NCBI RefSeq assembly: GCF_034421375.1
Contig: NZ_CP139779.1
Coordinates: 1,302,001-1,366,000 of the forward strand
DNA from: Microbacterium invictum
GTDB taxonomy: Bacteria; Actinomycetota; Actinomycetes; Actinomycetales; Microbacteriaceae
Reading direction: 5' to 3'
DNA length: 64,000 nucleotides
The translations under genes and the position numbers were made by a program. The notes under the pieces are model-generated. The model saw nothing but the letters and a program-made list of their open reading frames with translations. It was not told the origin of the DNA and did not search any database. Positions 36,984 through 46,315 of this stretch are shown one piece after another (the first letter of the stretch is position 1; each line of letters opens with the position of its first letter).

Positions 36984-37790
36984 GTGCGAGAAGCCAGGGA
37001 ACACGGCGAGGGCGCGGCAGCGCGGCGGCTTGGCGACCCATGGCGCAAGCTTCATGACACCGGACGCGGCTACCTGTCCGTTTACTTCTCGGACCCTCTC
37101 GCGCGATGGCCGGTTCGCGAGATCACCCGACCTGCGGACAATAAGAGCGATCCGAACATCGAGACCGGAACGTACGGCCTGTTCTCTACGTGCGAGCCGT
37201 CGATGCGGAATCGGATCGTTCACGATGGCGCGGCCACTATCTTCTTCCTCACGACGCGCAAGCCGCATCAAGGGAGAGTGATCTCCGGTTACTACCACGT
37301 TGGCTGGTACACGGAAGGCACCCAAGGTGCCGTCAATCGTGACTACGCGCTCGCCGCCGACAGGATGCATTTCATCGACCCCATCGCCGTGGAGGACCTG
37401 GCGGAGCCGCTGGCAGGAATATGCTCTGCCCAGTTCCGCACAATGAAGCCGATTGACGCCGAGACCGTGGCAGCGCTTCGCAGCGCATGCGACGAACGCC
37501 CCGAACGCACAGCCGATTATCTCGGCGAAGTCACTCGCATCGAAACGTTTGCACGCGCTCGATCCGGCTACGCATATCCGTCATGGGGGCGGGAGGCCGG
37601 ATTCAGCTGGTCGGACGCTCACGACTACTACCAGACGGATGCCGAACTTTCGAGAGTGCCTAACAGCTCCAAGAGCCGTAAGTGGCGCTGTCGAGAGTGC
37701 GGCTATGTCATCAAAAGCGGCGCCCTGCTTAAGAAGTGCCCGTTGTGCAAGCAGATGGCCACGCTCACTCCAGCTGAGGAGGGCACGTGA
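36984..37790 (+). CDS. Zinc-ribbon protein, first gene of TIR-SLATT operon
   Basis: 268 residues, family not recognised. The N-terminal about 150 residues are beta-rich (GYLSVYFSDPLARWPVREI, GTYGLFSTCE, ATIFFLTTRK, GRVISGYYHVGWY), which could be a PUA/EVE-like or other nucleotide- or nucleic-acid-reading barrel; this is only a guess. A helical linker is followed by a rubredoxin-type zinc ribbon with Cys236, Cys239, Cys252 and Cys255. GTG 36984 is the only reasonable start. Its TGA overlaps the GTG of the TIR gene by four bases, so the three genes are coupled. It may be the sensor of the system. Confidence 0.65.
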   Translation: MREAREHGEGAAARRLGDPWRKLHDTGRGYLSVYFSDPLARWPVREITRPADNKSDPNIETGTYGLFSTCEPSMRNRIVHDGAATIFFLTTRKPHQGRVISGYYHVGWYTEGTQGAVNRDYALAADRMHFIDPIAVEDLAEPLAGICSAQFRTMKPIDAETVAALRSACDERPERTADYLGEVTRIETFARARSGYAYPSWGREAGFSWSDAHDYYQTDAELSRVPNSSKSRKWRCRECGYVIKSGALLKKCPLCKQMATLTPAEEGT

Positions 37791-38248
37791 CCCGTCGGGT
37801 TTTTATCAGCTACCAGCACGCCGATCAGATGAAGGCTCGTGGCTTGAACCTCATGACCTATAACAAGAACGTGAACATTGACTTCACCGGACGGCACCTG
37901 CTCGACCCGGTGAAGAGCCAAGATGCGGACTACATCAGCCGAAAGATCAAGGAGCGGATCAAAGGTTCGTCGGCGACGATCGTGCTCATCGGCAAGGAGA
38001 CCTCGCAAAGCGAATGGGTCGAGAAAGAAATCCGATGGAGTAAGGAGCAGGGAAAGGGGATCATAGGTATCCGTATCGATCCCGACGCCCAAGTCCCTGA
38101 GGGGTTGACCGAGTACGGTGCCGAGATTCTTGACTGGAGCACGCCGGCGGACGTCAACCAATTCGACGACGCAATCGAACGGGCGATTGCTGCGACGAGC
38201 AGGAGTCGCTCTATGCCGACCAACACCATGAGCACATGCACGAGATGA
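37787..38248 (+). CDS. Thoeris-type TIR domain protein (ThsB/DUF1863-like)
   Basis: 153 residues, a single TIR domain: RVFISYQHAD at strand A, SSATIVLIGKETSQSEWVEKEIRWS around the active site, and GIIGIRID. Glu81 in WVEKEI occupies the catalytic position used by NAD-cleaving TIRs such as SARM1 (WVHKE). This is the DUF1863/MTH538 TIR type found as ThsB in Thoeris, which makes a cyclic ADP-ribose isomer on infection. It overlaps the zinc-ribbon gene (GTGA) and the SLATT gene (ATGA) by four bases each. No ThsA is nearby; the SLATT protein would replace it. Confidence 0.88.
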   Translation: MTRRVFISYQHADQMKARGLNLMTYNKNVNIDFTGRHLLDPVKSQDADYISRKIKERIKGSSATIVLIGKETSQSEWVEKEIRWSKEQGKGIIGIRIDPDAQVPEGLTEYGAEILDWSTPADVNQFDDAIERAIAATSRSRSMPTNTMSTCTR

Positions 38249-39165
38249 GCGTTAGCCCTGCGGCGCCCCCTAATATCGTGCTGCCCGGTGTGCACGATGC
38301 CGCGAACAGCGCATCTGCGCGCGGACAAACGGCTTACGTGCGTCTTAGTGCGGCGCGACTGCTCTCTCTCCTAATCGCTACTCTCGCGGCTGCTCTTGGC
38401 ATCGTGATAAGCGGGTTCGACTTTTCTGGTTTGGTGTTACTTGTCGCATTCGTAGCTGCCGCTCTTGCCGAAATCGCTCTCATCCGGTTCCAGCCCGAGC
38501 GAGACTGGTATGCCGGCCGAGCTGTGGCAGAGTCCACGAAGACACTCGCCTGGCGCTTTGCGGTGCAGGGCGAGCCGTTCGGGCCTAACGTGAGTGAAGC
38601 TGACGCGCAGTCGTTGCTTAGGGAGCGGGTAGAAGAGGTTCTTCAACGCGGTCGGGATCGAATCAACGTCGGCCCCGGGGATGCGATCCTCACCGAAAGC
38701 ATGATCGAGCTTCGGTCGTCGCCTTTTTCGGTGCGACGAAATGCATACTTGATGCACCGAACTGAGGATCAGCGCCACTGGTACTCGTCGAACGCTCGCA
38801 AAAACGAGGTTCGGGCGACTTCCTGGCGGTACGGCCTCCTATTGGGAGAGCTGATCGCTGTCGTCGCAGCGGCGATCGCGTTGGGGCGCGACAAGCCCTT
38901 CGACTTCGCGGGGATAATCGCCGCAGTCGTCGCTGGCGGAGCGGCATGGTTGGCAATAAAGCAATACTCTCAATTGACCTCTGCGTACCGAGTAGCAGCG
39001 GCCGAGCTCGCGGTTCAGGCGGATGTCCTACGACGAGTCGCTGTTAACGATTGGCCGCAAGCCGTCGCTGACGCGGAGGAAGCGATTAGCCGAGAGCACA
39101 CCATGTGGCTGGCAACCCGCGGCGAAGAAGGCCCGCCCACCAGTCGGCCTCGCGCAGGGTTATAG
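38245..39165 (+). CDS. DUF4231 / SLATT-family membrane effector with two TM hairpins
   Basis: 306 residues. TM1-TM2 lie at about 37-78 and TM3-TM4 at about 195-236. After the first hairpin comes DWYAGRAVAESTKTLAWRF, the SLATT_3-type signature; after the second, QYSQLTSAYRVAAAELAVQ, SLATT_1-like. SLATT proteins are predicted pore-forming effectors of nucleotide-signal immune systems. Start ATG 38245 gives an ATGA overlap with the TIR gene; an ATG nine bases earlier is possible. The likely role is membrane disruption triggered by the TIR product. Confidence 0.8.
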   Translation: MSVSPAAPPNIVLPGVHDAANSASARGQTAYVRLSAARLLSLLIATLAAALGIVISGFDFSGLVLLVAFVAAALAEIALIRFQPERDWYAGRAVAESTKTLAWRFAVQGEPFGPNVSEADAQSLLRERVEEVLQRGRDRINVGPGDAILTESMIELRSSPFSVRRNAYLMHRTEDQRHWYSSNARKNEVRATSWRYGLLLGELIAVVAAAIALGRDKPFDFAGIIAAVVAGGAAWLAIKQYSQLTSAYRVAAAELAVQADVLRRVAVNDWPQAVADAEEAISREHTMWLATRGEEGPPTSRPRAGL

Positions 39166-39235
39166 GCGAACCGAAAAGTTGACAGGAGCCTTATAGACGA
39201 ACGCGGGTGTCCTATCCCGTGCTCGATCGCCGACC

Positions 39236-39802
39236 TTGGACGTCCGGGAACGGATCTGGTTGCAGGACGTCGGGGACGACATCGGCAGCGGAATCAACTA
39301 AGAGAGCGCCTTCCCCACCTCCGTTGAGTACCGAGTGGGGCCGTTGCGATAGTCCAAGGACCTGCTGCGTCAGATACAACTTGATGGGCTCACGCCCTTC
39401 GGAGACGCATCGAGAGATCCAATACGAATCTATGTTCATGACCTCATAGGAGTGATGCCCACCTCCCTTGCGGAGAAGGCCGGCGGCTGAGCCACGATCA
39501 TAGAAAAGTTCGAGAAGCGGGGCGGAAGCGCGTCATACGTAATCCTCCTTCTCACACCGGACGACGTCGGCCAGACGATCTCGGAGCACCAGGCTGGCTC
39601 GACGCCCAGTCTGCGTGCTCGACAGAACGTCGTGCTCGAGTTGGGCTACTTCATCGGCAAGATCGGGCGGGAGAACGTCGTGGTGATGGACGCAGACGTC
39701 GAGCGGCCGTCCGACCTAGCGGGACTCAGCTACGTTGCGTACCCAGGCCTGAATTGGAAGGACGAACTGCGGAAGGAATTCAAGGAGGCGGGCCGGATCT
39801 GA
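39236..39802 (+). pseudogene. Decayed TIR-like (Pycsar-effector/PF10137 type) gene
   Basis: One frame can be followed to the TGA at 39800. It reads RIYVHDL, then after a gap ATIIEKFEKRGG, YVILLLTPDDVG, LRARQNVVLELGYFIGKIGRENVVV and ending WKDELRKEFKEAGRI. These are the ordered motifs of the predicted nucleotide-binding TIR-like domain found in Pycsar/CBASS-associated effectors. Three in-frame stops (39302, 39350 and just before ATIIEKF) and loss of about 20 residues between the first strand and TIIEKFE show it is not functional. Confidence 0.75.
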
Positions 39803-39999
39803 TGGATCCTGCATCCATCGGGTAGGTCTTAGGATCGCAACGCGTCGCGAAGCCACCGCGATTCGCTTCATCGTGGAGTTGCTGGGCGCCAGACCGCAGG
39901 GGTCAGCACCCGAGAAACGAACTCCGCGATGCTGGGTGCGAGACCCACGGAGAAACCGTTGTTCCCGTAGCCCCTGCGGGCGGCACTAATGTATGGCGC

Positions 40000-40623
40000 A
40001 TGCCCGATGCGCTCCCAACCTGCTTCATCGCGATGCCCATCACTACGCACCCGGAGCAAGCCGAGGTGTACGGCGATGCCGATCATTGGAAGCACGTGAT
40101 GGAGACCCTCTTCATCCCCGCGGTCGTCAGGGCCGGCTTCGAACCAATCAGCCCGATTGCCCAGGGAACCGACCTGATCCATGCCGGGATCGTGAAGCAT
40201 CTGTCGACCGCCGATCTCGTGCTCTGCGATATGAGTACTCATAACCCCAACGTTTTTTTCGAACTTGGCGTTCGTACAGCCGTCAATCGTCCGGTCGCCC
40301 TAGTGTGCGAAATCGGTACCCGGCTTCCATTTGATATCTCCAGCCTGATCACACATTCGTACAAACCTACGCTCAATGCGTGGGACACGGGCTCTGAAGT
40401 TGCTGCCCTTGCCACACACATCACGGACAGCGCCGCAAGGAGCGAGAACACGAATCCACTTTGGCGTCACTTCGGGTTGACTATCGAGGCCACGGAGCCG
40501 CAGCCCGGCGTTACACGTGACGAAGCGCGTGACGAGCTCATGTGGGAGGCGCTCCACGACATTCAGCGCCAACTGTCGGAGCTGACTGACGAGCGGTTCG
40601 CTCCGGGCGTCCTTCGGAATTGA
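40000..40623 (+). CDS. Nucleoside 2-deoxyribosyltransferase-fold (TIR/SLOG-like) protein
   Basis: 207 residues. CFIAMPI at the N-terminus, a middle ADLVLCDMSTHNPNVFFELGVRTAVNRPVALVCE, and a following PFDIS form the pattern of the deoxyribosyltransferase/TIR-like superfamily, in which the Glu of the F-F-E-L-G motif is the candidate nucleophile. The C-terminal about 60 residues are helical. Such proteins occur in defence islands and may split or modify nucleotides. TAATGT lies 9 bases before the ATG, so the transcript may be leaderless. No partner gene is adjacent. Confidence 0.65.
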   Translation: MPDALPTCFIAMPITTHPEQAEVYGDADHWKHVMETLFIPAVVRAGFEPISPIAQGTDLIHAGIVKHLSTADLVLCDMSTHNPNVFFELGVRTAVNRPVALVCEIGTRLPFDISSLITHSYKPTLNAWDTGSEVAALATHITDSAARSENTNPLWRHFGLTIEATEPQPGVTRDEARDELMWEALHDIQRQLSELTDERFAPGVLRN

Positions 40624-41119
40624 GGACCTACTCGACCCCGGCCGCGCATCCGAGCATTTAGTGCCGGGCGAGATGAGACTTCGAGGCCAGCTGCTAGTTA
40701 ATGACATCGCAAAGACGGTTCATAGAAGTGTCAAGCCGGCCTGGCGAAGCGATACCACAGGTATGTTGCAGCTCGCAGTCAGATTTGCAGCACCCGAACA
40801 AGGATCGGCTTTCTCCCTGCCAGTCCGCGATCAAGACCTCCGTGTGGTCGCGCGCCGTCACTCGTTTGAACTCGTTGGTGTCTCAAAAAATCGGGATGGT
40901 GTGTCGAGAGCACAGTTCGCTCCCCACGATCAAATGCTCGACCCGAGCCCGATCGAGTGATCCAATTGACGGCCGCCTTCACGTGATCGCGTCGCCGCAG
41001 GCCGGTGCTCCACAGAACAGACGGCGGAAGTCGCGCGGGAGCGTCGCTCGCTCTTCAGCCGCGCATTTACAGCTTGCCCGAGCTGCCTTGGCACGGTGAG
41101 CGCCGCCGATCCAGCGCGT
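40624..41119. other. Intergenic stretch, no intact gene
   Basis: About 500 bases. One minus-strand frame reads short plausible segments (HLIVGSELC, HTEVLIADWQGES) but is interrupted by stops and matches no family I know, so it could be another relic. Confidence 0.4.
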
Positions 41120-43760
41120 CTAGATGCCAATCCCGCGCCCGGCAGTCGGCGTCCTGCCCACCGGCCCCGTAGTCATCGCCGCCTCCCGGTTCCTCGCCGC
41201 ACGCCGCACCTCCGCCTCAGCCGCACGCACCGCATCCTGCATCGTCAACTCGGGTGTGCCGCGCTGCATCGACTCAGCGAGGCACTCGCGGGCCGCGGCA
41301 TCCGTCCGCGCTACGACGACCGCGACGTTGCTCAGCCGACCGCGCGTGAGGCCCACGTAGAGCCCCGCGGCATCGACATCGGGCCCGACCACCGACGCGT
41401 CGGCGGTGTCGCCCTGCACACCGTGCACGGTGGACGCGTAGGCGAGCTGCAGGTGCTCGCGCGCGTATTCGGTGGACACACGCGCCACCTCGCCGCTGTC
41501 GCTCACCGAGACAAGAGACAGGTACTCGTCGCTGATGCCGCGCACGATCCACTGTGCGCGATTCTCGACTCCCGTGAGCCGGTCGTTGCGACGGGTCTGG
41601 ACGGTGTCGCCGACGAGGATGCGCTGCTGCCCGAGTCCCCACGCGGCGACGCGGGCGTCGAGCTCGCCCTGATCGATTCGCCGCTGCTGGATGCCGTCGT
41701 TGATCGCATCCGCCTCAGCATTCGTGCCAGATACCAACGTCACCCGGTTGCCGCGTGCGTGCCAGCCAAAGTACGCGTCGATCATCCGCTCACGCGCCGC
41801 GTCGTGATGATCGACCCGGTCGACGTGACCGTGTTCGGCAAGCTCGCCCGCAACCACCAGCGCACGCTCGCGATCACCCGCATCGCGGAGCCGCAGCGTG
41901 AGCGCCGCGTAGTCGGGATCGCGGAACCGGTGCACCGTGTCGAGCTCGATCGCAGCGTTCGCGTGCCGGAACGCAGAACCCATCGCACCCGCATGCCCGA
42001 CCGGCAACGCCTGATGCGTGTCACCCACGAACGCCAGCCCGACACCCTGCTCGATCGCGAGCTCGAAGAGGACGGTCGCCGTCCGCAGGTTGACCATTCC
42101 GGCTTCGTCAACGACGATCCGATCGCCAGATCGCAGCACGTACTGCGTCGGTCCGCTGTAGGGCACGAATGCTGGATGCCGCGGCCCCGACCTCGCGCGG
42201 AAGCCACCGATGCCGCCTTTCGCGCGGGTGCAACGACGAGCATGCGCCGCCGTTGCGACGTGCGCGCCGCGAACGCAGCGCGCAGCATCGTCGTCTTGCC
42301 CGTGCCGGCGGGTTCGGTCACGTCACGAGATCGTCGGTGCCGGCGATGGCGCACGCGGCAACGCTTTGCGATGCATCCAGTACTGACGGATCTTCGTTCG
42401 GTGCGAACCGGCGCAACTCGCCCGCCAACCGCGAGCGGCCCGGCCAGGCGAGCGCATCCAGGCGGCCCACGAGACGCACCTTGGCGCGCACGGTCTCGGT
42501 CGCCATGAACGCCTTCACGTGGGCCGGCGGCACATCCGCAACGAGCCGATAGACGGAACACGTGGCGCGCTCCGTGATCTCGGCGATCACGCCGTCGAGG
42601 CGGTCGCGCTCCGCAACGACCCTCGTGCGTGAGAGCGCGCGTATTGCGCCCGCTCGGATGTCGAAGAAGCTGAACCTCCCGCCGCAGGAGGTGGACCGTT
42701 CGTCCGCGTCGACGACCGCCTGTGCAGCGAGCAGATCCAGATTGATGGCATGCGGGTCTGTTGCAGCCACTGGAATGGGGGCGCGCGGGGTGGTCAGATT
42801 CGGATCGATCGCTGCGATCTCGTCGCGGACGCGCGCCTCCCACGACGTCTCGTCGAGATTGGCCGGCTTGTTCGGACGCGACACCGCCCACGCGCGCCGA
42901 TCGATTTGCTGCAGCACCTCCACGCTCGGCGCAGATCCTCCGTGCGCCGCCGACCACTCCGTGATCAGGCGCGCGCGGTTGTCTTCGATTTGCGCCGACC
43001 GACGCGAGATGGGTCGGACGGCGCCCGCGAGCACGGCGATCTCGCCAGTGTCGTCGAGCGAGTATCCGTGCCGGGCGAGCGCGGCGATCCAGGCGGGATC
43101 CGTGCGGGCGGCGAGCTCGCCCTCGGCGTTGATGACGGTGTGCAGTTTCATCGCGACGCGCGAGTCGAGGTTCGACCACCTGTCGTCCGCGCCGAGCACC
43201 TTGATGTTCAGCCAGAGGTGACGGTGGATGTGCGGGTCGAGCGCGCGCGAGCGCCGATGCTGCAGCTCGACCACCTCGATGCGGGTGATCGCCTCGCGGA
43301 TGAGCCCTCCGTGCCCGCGCCGCGCGTTGAGCTCCGTCTGCCATGTGAGCAGGATCCGGTCACGTAGCCGGTCCTGAAGCGCTTCGAACTCGGCGGCAAG
43401 TTCGGGATGCAGCAGCGCGGCGATGCTGTAGGACTTCGGGTGGTTGAGCGTTCCGTCGAGCAGCAGGTCGGCGTCGGGGCTCAGCCGCTGATGGCCGCGC
43501 TCTTCCCCGGTGACCGGATCATGTCCGGTGAGCCAGACACGAAGGCCGCCGGCGGTGAGCTCGTCCGAGGTGATGACGCCGTTCGCCACGATGAATCGTG
43601 AGACGGTCGAATCGGATGCGGCACTGTACGCTTCGAGCGCGTCAATGCCGGGGGAGCGCTGCATGTGAGCATCGCAGGTGCCCTCTAGCGCGTAGCCGAT
43701 CGCCTGCCGAACCCCTCTGGACTCGACACCTCGCTTCCATCGCTCAAGGCCTCCTCGCAT
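41120..43760 (-). pseudogene. MobF-type relaxase/helicase (TrwC/TraA-like), frameshifted
   Basis: The N-terminal 480 codons (43760-42318) encode a MobF relaxase domain with the three-His motif DPHIHRHLWLN. A tandem GTCAC duplication (42317-42326) breaks the frame just before the helicase P-loop EPAGTGKTTML, which is read in another frame. Two further shifts and a deletion occur around 42170-42240. The C-terminal helicase half (42166-41120; DRIVVDEAGM, FVGDTHQ, STVHGVQGDTAD, LYVGLTRGR) is then open again. Intact, it would nick oriT and unwind DNA for conjugation. As it stands it cannot make a full protein, so the element is probably immobile. Confidence 0.85.
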
Positions 43761-44174
43761 GCCCTCAGAATAGGGTGTGTTTTGCCAGTTATCCAGGTAT
43801 TTTCCTGGTGTGCAGGTGCGTGCAGGGCAGTGCTTCTAAACGGTGTTCGTCACCCTGGGTGCCTACGTGCATTGTTCTCTGAATTGCTCTCTCGATGGTT
43901 ACCGCGTCTTCATCGCAGCAGAGCCTTCTTCGGGCTTAGTGGGGCTCTGTGCGGACGCGAAATAGATGAGCCGGCGCATCCGAATGGCTCAGCGGCAGGA
44001 ATCTGTGAGTAGAGTGCACCTGCCTAGCCGCAGCATCACAGCGGAAGCGGGCGGATGTCTCCAGGCCGCGCCGTCGACGCGCGCGATGGATTCGTAGTTG
44101 GATTAGACATCGTGCGATCGTCTACCGCCTTCTCACCCTCGGCCGCACTACCCACCAATCACACGGGGAGCACC

Positions 44175-45878
44175 ATGCCAGACATCGACTTCCAACCCGA
44201 GAAGCGATCGGTCGAGGATCTCTATGTTGGCGCTGATTACTACGTGATTCCACGCTTTCAACGGCCCTACAGCTGGGAGGCGACCAACCTAGACGACTTC
44301 TGGCGTGACATCGTGTTTGACAATTCGGTGGGCTACTTCATCGGCCCCATGGTCGCTTGGCGTGAATCGGGAAGCCCGATCCGCAGACTCGTCGACGGAC
44401 AGCAACGCTTGACGACTATCTCGATCATGTTCGCGGTGATCCGTGACGAACTCAAGGCGCTGGGTGAGGAAACCCTCGCGGCCGGAGTTCACCGGTATCT
44501 AGAGAAGTACGACCGGAGCAACGAGCTCCAGTTCACCCTGCAGACCGAGGTGAGTTCGCCGTTCCTCTCGCAAGCGATCTTCAAGTACCCGGCGAACAGT
44601 GCAATCAATCCGGCAACCGAGGAGGAAGTCGCCCTTTCCCAGGCCCTTGCGCAAGTACGGCGGCTGATCACCGAAGAACTCGGCAAGCGTCAGGATCCGC
44701 TCGACTGGCTCTTGGAACTCCGTGATCGAATTCTAGGGCTGAAGGTCATCTGGATCGAGCACAGCAACGAGGATGACGCGTACATCATTTTCGAGACTCT
44801 CAACAGTCGCGGAAAGGATCTGGAGGTCGTCGACCTACTCAAGAATCACTTGCTTGCCCGGTTGCGCGGAAACGGGAACGCGGCCGCAGACACATACCGC
44901 GCGACTTGGGAGAAGTTGCGGGACCGCCTCGAGTCGACCGATTCAAGAGTTCGTATCGATGCCAATCGGTTCATCCTCCACTGGTGGCTCTCGCAGGAGG
45001 ACTACGTTGCTCAGCGCAAACTCTTCAGAGCAATCAAAGCGAAAGTGAATTCTGAGCCTCTTGCCGAAGCCCGATTGAATTCCCTAGTCCGCGATGCCGC
45101 CCTCTATCGCAAGGTCGTCGAACCTTCCGGAGTGAACTGGGCCACCGAGGTGTCTGACGCCGGACGCAGCCTGAGTGCACTCGCGCTCTTCGGAATCGTG
45201 CAACCGGCACCCCTCCTCCTCTCATTGATGCGAGCCCGCGAGGCTAGCCCAAAGCTCGGTGCAGCTCATTTCAAGAAGACTCTTCAGACGATTGAGCGAT
45301 TCCACTTCCAACGCACAGTCGTGAGTCAGCTGAGCAGCAGCGGCGGCGTTTCCGAGATGTACGCGAAAGCCGCGCGCGAACTCTACCTAGCTGGAACAGA
45401 CCAGTCAGCGAGAGTGCGAGTCTTGAACGATCTCCGAGCAAAGCTGATCGATCGCAAGCCAGATCGTGAGCAGTTTCTCTTGGCGTTCGAGGAGCGATTC
45501 CTCTTCACAGACGACTTCACTCGCGACAGCAAGCTGGTCCGATACGTCCTCTCCGCGTTCCTGCGGGCGGCGCACCCGACGACGGGCCTAGACAACCTGA
45601 CGATCGAGCACATCATGTCTCAAGCGAAGATCGGCAACGGAGAATCTATGGAAACAGTTGGCTCCCTGGGAAATCTCCTGCTGGTGAGTGAGGCTGTCAA
45701 CCAGAAGTTGGGAAGCAAGACCTTCGAGGCAAAAAAGGCTGTGCTCAAGCGGGTCGGCTCCGCGTACGACATTGGCGGCGTCGTCGACCAGGCGAACTGG
45801 TCTGCGAGCGAGATCACAGCCCGCACCCGTATGCTCGCCGAACGCGCTCACGACGTCATATGGAAGCTCCCAGTCTGA
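44175..45878 (+). CDS. GmrSD-like DUF262/DUF1524 protein (type IV restriction)
   Basis: 567 residues. The N-terminal DUF262 part has IPRFQRPYSWE, YFIGPMV, the ParB-like DGQQRLTTI and ETLNSRGKDLEVVDLLKNHLL. The C-terminal DUF1524 part has the His-Me-finger nuclease core (LTIEHIMSQ...GNLLLV). GmrSD cleaves DNA containing modified (for example glucosylated) hydroxymethylcytosine using the DUF262 NTPase. The helical middle differs between members and probably sets specificity. ATG 44175 follows GGGGAGCACC. About 410 bases upstream, to the end of the relaxase remnant, hold no gene. Confidence 0.85.
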   Translation: MPDIDFQPEKRSVEDLYVGADYYVIPRFQRPYSWEATNLDDFWRDIVFDNSVGYFIGPMVAWRESGSPIRRLVDGQQRLTTISIMFAVIRDELKALGEETLAAGVHRYLEKYDRSNELQFTLQTEVSSPFLSQAIFKYPANSAINPATEEEVALSQALAQVRRLITEELGKRQDPLDWLLELRDRILGLKVIWIEHSNEDDAYIIFETLNSRGKDLEVVDLLKNHLLARLRGNGNAAADTYRATWEKLRDRLESTDSRVRIDANRFILHWWLSQEDYVAQRKLFRAIKAKVNSEPLAEARLNSLVRDAALYRKVVEPSGVNWATEVSDAGRSLSALALFGIVQPAPLLLSLMRAREASPKLGAAHFKKTLQTIERFHFQRTVVSQLSSSGGVSEMYAKAARELYLAGTDQSARVRVLNDLRAKLIDRKPDREQFLLAFEERFLFTDDFTRDSKLVRYVLSAFLRAAHPTTGLDNLTIEHIMSQAKIGNGESMETVGSLGNLLLVSEAVNQKLGSKTFEAKKAVLKRVGSAYDIGGVVDQANWSASEITARTRMLAERAHDVIWKLPV

Positions 45879-46315
45879 CGCCATGCTCGCTGGTCGGACC
45901 CTGCCTGGGTCGGATTGGCGACTACATCCCAGCTGGGCGCCTCACAACGCCAGGTGAGCCCTTGTTTCCCGCATGTTCACGGAAGCCGACGGCGGGGGTA
46001 AGAGGTTGGGACGAGCTGACGGCGATACGGACGGCAGAAGCTGAGTATCGCTGCGACGGTGTCACCGCGACATCTCACGGCCCGATCATCTCGCCTTCAT
46101 TTGCGCGCATCGTCGTGTGCTCTGATCGCGGTACGCGCCTGCCCGACTACAGTCCGCCAGGGGCTCAGCCGCCGATCCTGGAACGGGAATGACGGAGAGG
46201 TATCGCGGTATCCATGTGTAGAAGACCACTCAAGTTGACCGCCTCATAGTGACCAATGAGCGAGGGGCCCAGTATTGGTGGCCTTCTGCGAGGGTCCGCA
46301 ATGCGGAGCTTCCTC
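45879..46315. other. Intergenic stretch, nothing supported
   Basis: Between the GmrSD-like gene and the 3' end of the methyltransferase gene. A plus-strand frame is open but has no start context and no family resemblance. It ends with a convergent gene border. Confidence 0.5.

Noticed and set aside
36671..37057. A plus-strand frame before the zinc-ribbon gene
   Set aside because: It covers the kinase P-loop relic on the other strand and shows no motif.
36984..39165. Calling the TIR operon canonical Thoeris
   Set aside because: No ThsA (SIR2-SLOG or macro-TM type) is present; the effector candidate is a SLATT protein and there is an extra zinc-ribbon gene.
40661..40960. A 99-codon plus-strand frame
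   Set aside because: Composition unlike a protein; the opposite strand holds equally weak, stop-interrupted segments. No gene can be claimed.
42160..42330. Programmed frameshifting in the relaxase
   Set aside because: There is no slippery heptamer; a 5-bp duplication, two more shifts and a deletion fit decay better.
45860..46192. A 110-codon plus-strand frame after the GmrSD-like gene
   Set aside because: No plausible start, overlaps the preceding gene, no family resemblance.
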